This document shows, one piece after another, positions 57,780 through 64,000 of a stretch of DNA of 64,000 nucleotides. The stretch is from Magnetospirillum sp. 64-120. Lineage in GTDB: Bacteria > Pseudomonadota > Alphaproteobacteria > Rhodospirillales > Magnetospirillaceae. The stretch covers positions 1 through 64,000 of the forward strand of contig MKVK01000036.1 in NCBI GenBank assembly GCA_001898825.1. Direction: 5' to 3'. Under the pieces are notes generated by a model that did no database searches, was not told the DNA's origin, and was given only the letters and a program-made list of their open reading frames with translations. The position numbers and the translations under genes are program-made. Position 1 is the stretch's first letter, and each line of letters starts with the position of its first letter.

Positions 57780-59847
57780 GGCTGATCTCGGCCGGCCGGG
57801 GCGCCAAGGCGCGGAAGACGTTGCCGTAAAGACCATAGAAGTCGCGGGCGGCATCGACCACGACGCGACGGCGGGCGGGCGTGTCGATGGCGTCGAGCAG
57901 ACGGGCGAAGCCCTCCACATGGCCGACGTCCAGCCCCCCATGCGAGGTCAGATAGCTGAAGCCGCCGCCCGACGTCGCCTCGGCGCCCAAGCGGGCGCGA
58001 ATGGATTGGGCCGCCTGGATGGCCAGCGCCACCGACATGCCTTCAAGGACGTGGACCATGCCCAGCAAGGCATAGGGGCCTTCCTCGGCGATCAGGTGAT
58101 AGGCGGTGGCCACCATGGCTCGCACCGCCACCGGCGGCCGGGCCCGACGGGTCGCCTGGCCGTCGCCACCCAGCGCGACGATGTCGTCGAGGATCCATTC
58201 GTCATGGCCGGTTTCCTCGGCCACGTATTCGCGCAGACCGGCGGCCAGGACGGCGTCGTCGGGGCCGCAGGCGGCCAGGGCGGCCTGCAGCAACGGCACG
58301 GTGTGGCGGACATGGTGGTAGGCGCTGTGCAGGAAGGACAGGTACAGCGGCAAGTCGGCGCCTTCCGCAACCGTTCGGGCGATCAGCGGAATGGACAGGA
58401 AGTCCTGGCGCTCGCGATGGGTTTCGGTGATCAGCATTTCGTGGAAATTCATTTCCGCCTCTTTCAGGAAATGGGCGATGCGCCGTCGCCGGGGGCGGCC
58501 ATCCATGGTGAACAGGGCGTTGGCCCGGGCTTCGGCTGCGGGGATCAGGGACAGTTCGAGGGGGCGCGCATAAGCGGGGGCCGACCGGGTCAGCTGTTGC
58601 AGGCGCGGCAACCATTGTGCCGGCGACATCGCCTTCGCTTCCGGTCGGGCAACGATGGCGGCCAGCAGGCCGGCGCGGCCGGCCAGGACGGCGCAGGCTT
58701 GGATGGCGGGGTCGGCCAACAGCATGGGTTCGATCCACTCGGGATGGATGTTGCGGCCATTGGCGGTGACCACCACGTCGTCCTTGCGTCCCAACACCTG
58801 CAAGCTGCCGTCGGGCAACAGGCGGCCGCAATCGCCGGTGCGCCAGACGCCACCGGTCGGCGCGCCCCCCAGATAACCGGTCATGACGGTGGGACCGCGG
58901 ACGACGATTTCACCGTCTTCCACCGAGACCCGCACTCCGTCCAGCGGATGGCCCACACTTCCGGGAGAACGCCGGCCAGGGCGGTTGACCGCCACCACCG
59001 AACAACATTCCGACAGGCCATAGCCTTCGTGGACCGGCAGGCCCAGCGACCAGGCGGCGGCCCCCAAGGTTTCGCCCACCGGGGCGCCGCCGACGGCGAC
59101 GAAGCGCAAACTGGCAGGGGCTTGACGACCTGTGTGACGCAACCACGCCACCCAGCCGGCCAGCAGTTCCGGGACCAGCACCGAGGTGGTGGCCCCCACC
59201 TGTTCCGCCTCGGCAGGGGCCGATTGGGGGCTGGCTGCGATGTGGACGCGCGCCCCCAGCTTCAACGGCAGCAGCAGTCCGGCCAATTGTTCCAGCAGCA
59301 GCGAAAACGGCAGCACCGACAGGTGGATGTCGTCCGCTTCGGCTTGTACCGCCCGTTCCAGGCCCCGCAAGCTGGCGGCCATGGCGCTTTCGTCCAGCAA
59401 CACCCCTTTGGGGGCGCCGGTGGTGCCCGAGGTGTAGATGACGCGCCGCGATGGCGACACCGTCGGCCATGGCGCCGACGCGGGGTGTTCCAACACCACG
59501 ACCGGCACGCCCGGATCGCCCAGGCGCTGGCGGAGTTCGGCGGTGGTCACCACCACGCCGATTGCGGCGTCGGTGATCATGTGCTGCCACTGACCGGGCG
59601 AGAAAAAGTCTGGCAGTGGCACGATGGTGCGGCCCAACGCCGCCAGCGCCAGGTCGGCGGCGACGTGGCGGCGGTCGCGTGGCATCAGCAGGCCGACCAC
59701 GGGCGCGCTGTCGGCCAAGGCCTGGGCGGTGGCGGCAATGGCCTGCGTCAGTTCGCCGTAGCTGAAGGCGCCTTGGGCGTCGGTGATGGCGACACGGCCG
59801 GGGCTGCGTCGGGCGATGGCGTGGATGGCCTCGAGAACCTCACGCAT
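57769..59847 (-). CDS. fusion: AMP-forming acyl ligase + heme-oxygenase-like di-iron domain
   Basis: 692 residues. The ANL ligase half (1-~460) has YTSGTTGAPKG (138-148), GYGLSE (275-280), RTGD (336-339) and GRKDD (353-357); the usual catalytic Lys at the end is not seen, the aligned site reading GRPRRRR (450-456). The second half (~465-692) is a helical heme-oxygenase-like di-iron oxidase/TenA-type domain: EETGHDEW (Glu544/545, His548), LEGMS (Glu602) and SHGGLDVGH (His636, Asp640, His643) are candidate iron ligands. Known relatives include UndA, which oxidatively decarboxylates fatty acids. Here the ligase may activate an acid and the iron domain oxidise it. Coupled to both neighbours. Confidence 0.82.
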   Translation of the reverse strand: MREVLEAIHAIARRSPGRVAITDAQGAFSYGELTQAIAATAQALADSAPVVGLLMPRDRRHVAADLALAALGRTIVPLPDFFSPGQWQHMITDAAIGVVVTTAELRQRLGDPGVPVVVLEHPASAPWPTVSPSRRVIYTSGTTGAPKGVLLDESAMAASLRGLERAVQAEADDIHLSVLPFSLLLEQLAGLLLPLKLGARVHIAASPQSAPAEAEQVGATTSVLVPELLAGWVAWLRHTGRQAPASLRFVAVGGAPVGETLGAAAWSLGLPVHEGYGLSECCSVVAVNRPGRRSPGSVGHPLDGVRVSVEDGEIVVRGPTVMTGYLGGAPTGGVWRTGDCGRLLPDGSLQVLGRKDDVVVTANGRNIHPEWIEPMLLADPAIQACAVLAGRAGLLAAIVARPEAKAMSPAQWLPRLQQLTRSAPAYARPLELSLIPAAEARANALFTMDGRPRRRRIAHFLKEAEMNFHEMLITETHRERQDFLSIPLIARTVAEGADLPLYLSFLHSAYHHVRHTVPLLQAALAACGPDDAVLAAGLREYVAEETGHDEWILDDIVALGGDGQATRRARPPVAVRAMVATAYHLIAEEGPYALLGMVHVLEGMSVALAIQAAQSIRARLGAEATSGGGFSYLTSHGGLDVGHVEGFARLLDAIDTPARRRVVVDAARDFYGLYGNVFRALAPRPAEISHAA

Positions 59848-60427
59848 GGTGGGCCTCGGCCTTGAGGGGCAGGGGCGTGGACGGCAGCAGTTTGGCGGGC
59901 AGGCTTTGTCCTTCGACCGCCAGCACGCGGGGGTCGTGCAGATAATAGCTGCCCCAGGCCGCGGGATGGGCCACCCGCTCGCGTCGGGCCGGGCCCAGGT
60001 CGATGGTGGTCAGTCCTGCCCGACGCAACATCGCCCGGAGCCGGGTGGTGGCGGTGAACAGGCCGTAGGCGCGGCCATCGGCCAAGCACAGGCGGATCGC
60101 CGCCCCCACCAGCGGCAGGGCTGCCCCGGACCGGGGCGCGGCCAGGTTGGAGAATTCGACGATCTGCCGACGTGACACCGGACGGCCGAGAACCCGTCCC
60201 AACAGGTCTTCCGGCGGTCGGTCCAGATAGACGTCCGAGAACAATCCGTCCTCGGCGAAGCGCAATCCGGCCACCGCCTGGGGATTGCCGGACGGATCCA
60301 GGGTGGCGACCAGATGGTCGGGAAAGCCGGGCACGTGGGCGCCGTATTCAGCCAGGTACACGGCGCGGACGGCCTGTTCCAGGCGGGGGCGGTCGGGATG
60401 GTCGCGATCGGCGAGGATCAGGGTCAT
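59840..60427 (-). CDS. thermostable-hemolysin-family (GNAT-like) protein
   Basis: 195 residues. AEYGAHVPGFPDHLVATLDP, AVAGLRFAEDGLFSDVYLDR, IVEFSNLAAPRSGAALPLVG, GLFTATTRLRAMLRRAG and AAWGSYYLHDPRVLA follow the T_hemolysin family in order. The fold is GNAT-like, close to autoinducer synthases, so acyl transfer is more likely than pore formation; the name comes from a Vibrio protein. GGAGG lies 6 bases before ATG 60427. First biosynthetic gene, overlapping the ligase by 8 bases and 52 bases after the kinase. Confidence 0.82.
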   Translation of the reverse strand: MTLILADRDHPDRPRLEQAVRAVYLAEYGAHVPGFPDHLVATLDPSGNPQAVAGLRFAEDGLFSDVYLDRPPEDLLGRVLGRPVSRRQIVEFSNLAAPRSGAALPLVGAAIRLCLADGRAYGLFTATTRLRAMLRRAGLTTIDLGPARRERVAHPAAWGSYYLHDPRVLAVEGQSLPAKLLPSTPLPLKAEAHHA

Positions 60428-60479
60428 GAATCACCTCCAGGGTTGAGGGTGATCCTGACCGGGCTTGCTGACGCCAACC

Positions 60480-61856
60480 TTACGGATCGGGAAAAACCAG
60501 CCGGAAACGCGCCCCGCCGCCGGGGGCGTCGTCGATCGCCACCGTGCCGCCATGGGCCTGCATGGTGCGTTGGACGATGGCCAGTCCCAGGCCGGCCCCG
60601 GCGGTGCGGCGGTCCGAACGCCAGAACCGTCTGAAGATGTCGGCCCGACGTTCCGGGGGGATGCCGGGGCCGTGGTCGGCCACCGTCAGTTCCGGCGGCG
60701 AGTCGGTGACGGTGACCAGCACGGTCGTGCCGACCGGCGTATGGCGCAAGGCGTTGTCCACCAGATTACGCACGGCATGGAACAGGGCGTCCGGCTGACC
60801 ATGCACCGTCACCGCCGTTTCGGGGGCTTCGACCTCGATGTCGCGTCTGGCGCGGATGGCCATGGGGGCCAGATAGGCGGCGACGTCGCGGGCGATTTCC
60901 GACAAATCGGCGTGATCGTCAGGGGCGACGGCCAGCGCCTCGACCCGCGCCACCCGCAGCAATTGCTCGACCAGATGGGTCATGCTTTCCAGGTCGCGGC
61001 GCAAGGGGCCGGCCACCGCAGGGTCCTTCAGCGTGTCGATATGGGCGGTCAGAACCGCCAGCGGCGTCCGTAATTCGTGCGCCGCGTCGGCGGTGAAATC
61101 CCGCTGCACCCGAAATCCTTCCTCCAAGCGCTCCAGGGCGTTGTTGACCGCCTGTACCAGCGGCAGGATCTCGCGCGGGACGTTTCGGCACGGCAGGCGG
61201 ATGTCGGTTGCGGCCGGGCCGATGGTTTCGGCCTGCCGCGACAGGGTGCGCAAAGGCGCGACGGCGCCGCGAATGGTCAGGATGCTGACCCCCAGCAACA
61301 ATAGCAGGAAGGGGGCGGCCAGCCAGCCGCCATCCTCGAAGAAGTCGGCCAGCACGGTCTCGATCAGTTCTTGGTAGTCGCTGCCCAGCCGGACGACCTG
61401 GACCAAAAGCCGCCTGTCCCCCAGGCGGACGGGGAAGGCCTCGCCGAAATAGCTGTCGGGGCCGGGGCCGTCGGGGTTGTACTGGTACAGCGAACCGTCC
61501 TCGTCCTCGCCCTCGCCGATGCGGCCGGGGATCGGCCCGACTTCGGCGCCGGCGGCCAGCAGGGTGGCGCCGGTGTCGCGGTCGCGCACCGCGAAGCCAT
61601 GCGCCTTTCCCGCTTCGGCATAGGAGTCCAGCATGCGCTGCGGCACATCCAGGACAAGCTGTCCGTCGGGACCGGTCTTGATCGCCTCGGCGATGGTTCG
61701 GGCCGTTTCGATCAGCGAACGGTCGCGCAATGAGCCGGTGGTGTTCTGGAATTCCAGCCACAGCCAACCATAGGCGAAGACGATGGCGGCCAGGGTCGCC
61801 AGCGACAGCCGCAGGACGATGCGCCCCATCAGCGACGGGGGCGGCTTCAATCGCAT
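60480..61856 (-). CDS. sensor histidine kinase
   Basis: 458 residues. Two membrane spans (about 12-34 and 163-183) flank a periplasmic domain rich in Asp/Glu (GEGEDEDGSLYQYNPDG), possibly cation-binding. Then HAMP-like, HisKA with AHELRTPLAVLTAH (His about 258), N box NLVDNALRH, G1 DHGPGIPP, G2 GAGLGLAI. QseC/PmrB style. The start overlaps the regulator stop by 10 bases. Confidence 0.92.
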   Translation of the reverse strand: MRLKPPPSLMGRIVLRLSLATLAAIVFAYGWLWLEFQNTTGSLRDRSLIETARTIAEAIKTGPDGQLVLDVPQRMLDSYAEAGKAHGFAVRDRDTGATLLAAGAEVGPIPGRIGEGEDEDGSLYQYNPDGPGPDSYFGEAFPVRLGDRRLLVQVVRLGSDYQELIETVLADFFEDGGWLAAPFLLLLLGVSILTIRGAVAPLRTLSRQAETIGPAATDIRLPCRNVPREILPLVQAVNNALERLEEGFRVQRDFTADAAHELRTPLAVLTAHIDTLKDPAVAGPLRRDLESMTHLVEQLLRVARVEALAVAPDDHADLSEIARDVAAYLAPMAIRARRDIEVEAPETAVTVHGQPDALFHAVRNLVDNALRHTPVGTTVLVTVTDSPPELTVADHGPGIPPERRADIFRRFWRSDRRTAGAGLGLAIVQRTMQAHGGTVAIDDAPGGGARFRLVFPDP

Positions 61857-62527
61857 CGGTCCTCCGCCAGCATGTAGCCGACGCCGCGCAGGGTGTGGAT
61901 GGTCACCCCGGCCCCGCCTTGGGTCAGCCGCTTGCGCAGCCGCGACAGCAGCACTTCGACGGTATTGGACGAAACGTCGTCGTCGAAGCCGTACAGTCCT
62001 TCCTCCAAGGCCCGCTTGGGCACCACGCGGCCGGCCCGGCGCAGCAATTGCTCCAGCAGCTCGGACTCGCGCCGGGGGATGCTCATCACCGTGTCGCCGA
62101 CCCGCACTTCTCGGGCCGAGGTGTCCATGTTCAGTCGGCCGCACGACAGTTGTACACCCAGGGCGGCGCCGGGACGGCGCAGCAAGGCGCGAATGCGGGC
62201 CAACAACTCCTCCATGGCGAAGGGCTTGACCAGATAGTCGTCGGCGCCGCCGTTCAGGCCGCGGACCCGGTCGTCAACGCCATCGCGGGCGGTCAGCAGC
62301 AAGACCGGCAGGGCCTGTCCGCGCTGACGCGCCCGTTTCAGCAAATCCAGGCCGTCGCCATCGGGCAGGCCGATGTCGAGAATGGCGGCGTCGTAGCTCA
62401 CCGACGCCAGGGCGAGGTCGGCGTCCTCGACGGTGGCGAAGCTGTCGACGGCGAAGCTGCCGCTTCGTAATCCCTGGCACACCAGTTCGGCCAGACGTTC
62501 ATTGTCTTCGACCAGCAAAATTCGCAT
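61847..62527 (-). CDS. OmpR-family response regulator
   Basis: 226 residues. Receiver with phosphorylation Asp51 (AAILDIGLPDGDG) and Lys101; winged-helix output domain (DTSAREVRVGDTVMSIPRRE, SSNTVEVLLSRLRKRL). QseB/PmrA-like. Regulators of this type bind direct repeats of 5-6 bases at 11-base intervals, which are found in the divergent region at 63237-63286. Nine bases after the DUF6134 gene. Confidence 0.93.
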   Translation of the reverse strand: MRILLVEDNERLAELVCQGLRSGSFAVDSFATVEDADLALASVSYDAAILDIGLPDGDGLDLLKRARQRGQALPVLLLTARDGVDDRVRGLNGGADDYLVKPFAMEELLARIRALLRRPGAALGVQLSCGRLNMDTSAREVRVGDTVMSIPRRESELLEQLLRRAGRVVPKRALEEGLYGFDDDVSSNTVEVLLSRLRKRLTQGGAGVTIHTLRGVGYMLAEDRCD

Positions 62528-62536
62528 GAAGTCCCC

Positions 62537-63178
62537 TCAGCGCAGGACGTATTGGATGTCCGAATCGTCCTTGGCCTTGAACCGCACCTGCACCAGGGTG
62601 CCAGAGGCATCGTACCAAAGCTCGCGCGACAGGTCGCCGGTCATGGCGTAATGGTGGGCGGCCACCATGTGGTTGCCGACGGCAACCCGGTCGGCGCCCA
62701 GGTCGGCAATGCGGACGGCCATGGCATGGCCGTCCAGGGTGTTGAGCAAGGTCGATTGCTTCACCGTTTCATCGTTCCACAGGCTGGCGGGCAGGGTCTC
62801 GGCCAAGCGGGCCGTCTTGCCGTCGCCGTTGACGGACAGCCCACCGTCGCCGCCGTCCACCTTCAGGACATGGTGGGTGCCGTCGTCATTGGTTTCGGAC
62901 GCCAGGGCGACCAGACGGCCGTCCTTCCACGTCTCGTGGCCATGATGTTCGAAACGATAGACCGGGATCATCGCCATCTTCACCACCACGTTGGTGTCGA
63001 CGCTGACCTGCAGGCCGTTGTCGGATGTCGGCTGGAAACGCAGGTGGTGGGCGCCGACCGCCTCGCCGTTCCGCAGAACGGTGAAGTCGAGCGGTCCGGG
63101 CGTGGTGCCGGCGATGGCGACGCCGGTGGTCAGGGACAGGCTGAGGGCAAGCGGGGTCAGGAAAGCAACAAAGCGCAT
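62537..63178 (-). CDS. DUF6134-family exported protein
   Basis: 213 residues with a signal peptide (FVAFLTPLALSLSLTTGVAI then AG). LDFTVLRNGEAVGAHHLRFQ, VYRFEHHGHETWKDGRLVAL, SLWNDETVKQSTLLNTLDG and ELWYDASGTLVQVRF match the DUF6134 pattern of periplasmic beta-rich proteins of unknown role, related in layout to lipid-binding lipocalin-like folds. First gene of the minus-strand cluster; regulator and kinase follow. Under the candidate regulator box. Confidence 0.75.
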   Translation of the reverse strand: MRFVAFLTPLALSLSLTTGVAIAGTTPGPLDFTVLRNGEAVGAHHLRFQPTSDNGLQVSVDTNVVVKMAMIPVYRFEHHGHETWKDGRLVALASETNDDGTHHVLKVDGGDGGLSVNGDGKTARLAETLPASLWNDETVKQSTLLNTLDGHAMAVRIADLGADRVAVGNHMVAAHHYAMTGDLSRELWYDASGTLVQVRFKAKDDSDIQYVLR

Positions 63179-63236
63179 GGTCGTCTCTCGCGTTGTTCGT
63201 TCATGAGAGGAGTGAGACGCACTGTGGCAGGGATAG

Positions 63237-63286
63237 CTGACGGCAACCTGACAGGGACGAATAGCCCGGTGTCAGCTTGCGTTCAG
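63237..63286. promoter_or_regulatory. two opposed 11-bp-period direct repeats (response regulator sites)
   Basis: CTGAC at 63237-63241 and 63248-63252 (6-base gap), and on the other strand CTGAC/CTGAA as GTCAG at 63271-63275 and TTCAG at 63282-63286 (6-base gap). The pairs face opposite genes and sit between DUF6134 (start 63178) and the beta-barrel gene (start 63333). The spacing fits an OmpR-type dimer; the regulator at 61847-62527 is the obvious candidate. Confidence 0.6.
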
Positions 63287-63332
63287 CTGGATGCTTTTCT
63301 CTGTGGGCAGCTTTTCACCACCCGAGGCCGCC

Positions 63333-64000
63333 ATGTCCCGTTCCGTCCTGTTCGCCACCCTGCTGTGCGGTCTGCCGACCATCGCCCTGGCCCAGGACAC
63401 GCCGCCGCCGCGTCTTGACCCAGACAAGGGCTGGTACTTCTCGGGCAAGGGGGGGCCGTCCTTCGCCTCCCTCAGCGGAGTCCAAGCCCAAAACGGCGCG
63501 GCAACGACCGAAGACAGCGCCGCCAATGTGGTCGGCGCTTTCGGCATGGCCGGCGGCTACGAATGGAGCTACCGCTACCACGTTCCGCTGCGAACCGAAC
63601 TGGAGTTCATGAACCGCACCGAGCTGACTTACGACGCCAGCCCCATGTTGAGCACGCCGGGATCCGGCGCCTTGGCCAGCACGGTGCAGAACATCACCAC
63701 CATGGCGCGGGGCTACTGGCATTTCCCGGTCGGCAGCCGGGCGTGGTGGCCGTTCGTCTCGGCCGGTCTGGGCTGGTCCCACAACACGACCAAAAGTCAG
63801 TACACCCCGTCGGGCGGCACCATGAGCAAGCAAAAGGCAAGCAGCGACGACCTAGCCTGGAGCGTCGGCGCCGGAGCCACCTTCAAACTGGGGCCCGACG
63901 TCATGAACGACGTGGAACTGCGCTATGTGGACCTGGGCAAGGTCGACTGGGGCCTGCCGGCCGGCCAGGACATCCAGGCCGACGGCCTGGGCCATTTCGG
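63333..64000 (+). CDS. outer-membrane beta-barrel protein, partial
   Basis: 222 codons, open to the window edge. Signal peptide (MSRSVLFATLLCGLPTIALA), mature start QDTPPPRLDPDKGWYFSGKG, then alternating amphipathic strands with aromatic girdle residues (WSYRYHVPLRTELEFMNR, MARGYWHFPVGSRAWWPFVS), the layout of opacity/OmpW-like 8-stranded barrels. Divergent from the DUF6134-kinase cluster and under the facing regulator box, so probably co-regulated. The C-terminus is outside the window. Confidence 0.8.
   Translation, partial: MSRSVLFATLLCGLPTIALAQDTPPPRLDPDKGWYFSGKGGPSFASLSGVQAQNGAATTEDSAANVVGAFGMAGGYEWSYRYHVPLRTELEFMNRTELTYDASPMLSTPGSGALASTVQNITTMARGYWHFPVGSRAWWPFVSAGLGWSHNTTKSQYTPSGGTMSKQKASSDDLAWSVGAGATFKLGPDVMNDVELRYVDLGKVDWGLPAGQDIQADGLGHF

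Noticed and set aside
57346-59865. 839-codon plus-strand frame
   Set aside because: Antisense to the ligase fusion and SDR; Gly/Gln/His-rich shadow.
59840-60427. reading the T_hemolysin gene as a pore-forming toxin
   Set aside because: There is no signal peptide or membrane segment, and the motifs are GNAT-like; the family name is historical.

Overview
This is a GC-rich chromosomal window from an alphaproteobacterium, most probably a Magnetospirillum-type member of the Rhodospirillales. The grounds are a complete alphaproteobacterial dcw (division and cell wall) cluster running into lpxC-bamD-recN, an FtsZ with a very long linker, FlbT, an alphaproteobacterial CheZ, a CO-responsive RcoM/CowN pair (a diazotroph trait), three bacteriohemerythrins, and a K+ channel of the MlotiK1/MmaK type. 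No magnetosome genes, rRNA operon or CRISPR array is present. The genus is inferred from gene content.

Layout: 1-3.7 kb is a decayed accessory strip: a frameshifted OmpA-like gene, a broken Fic gene, an 850-bp IS5-family element, an HNH-like fragment and a broken phage antirepressor, ending at tRNA-Ser(GCU). 3.8-5.8 kb is leuA behind a Leu-rich leader peptide. 5.9-8.3 kb holds a Pit phosphate transporter with its DUF47 partner, a Nudix hydrolase and a 42-residue membrane peptide. 8.4-11.7 kb is gatCAB. 11.8-16.7 kb holds rcoM-cowN, ruvX, a hydrogenase-protease-like gene, a hemerythrin with a degenerate EAL protein, and an unknown exported protein. 16.8-39.0 kb is one long minus-strand block, mraZ to recN, with nearly every junction overlapping by a few bases. 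It is preceded by 10-bp-spaced TGGG boxes (MraZ operator) and by rnpB.

39.9-47.9 kb mixes signalling and metabolism: hemerythrin-cheZ, an EEP nuclease, hemerythrin 3, the K+ channel with a DUF1491 gene, RidA, a methyltransferase, an SDR, an HCCA isomerase-like protein and FlbT. 47.9-51.8 kb has an ECF sigma/anti-sigma/CnrX-like sensor operon, an EF-hand protein with an acidic partner, and a sigma-region-2-only ORF. 51.8-56.7 kb has TrpB2, two tRNA-Lys(CUU) units each with its own promoter, a DbpA-type DEAD helicase, a PhnA-like protein and a CheY-like receiver.

56.9-64 kb is the most interesting part. A minus-strand series encodes a DUF6134 protein, an OmpR-type two-component system, a thermostable-hemolysin-family (GNAT-like) protein, a 692-residue fusion of an AMP-ligase with a heme-oxygenase-like di-iron domain, and an SDR. 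It is divergent from an outer-membrane beta-barrel gene. The shared intergenic region carries two oppositely oriented 11-bp-period direct repeats that look like binding sites for the encoded regulator. I read this as a two-component-controlled lipid or small-molecule biosynthesis cluster of unknown product.
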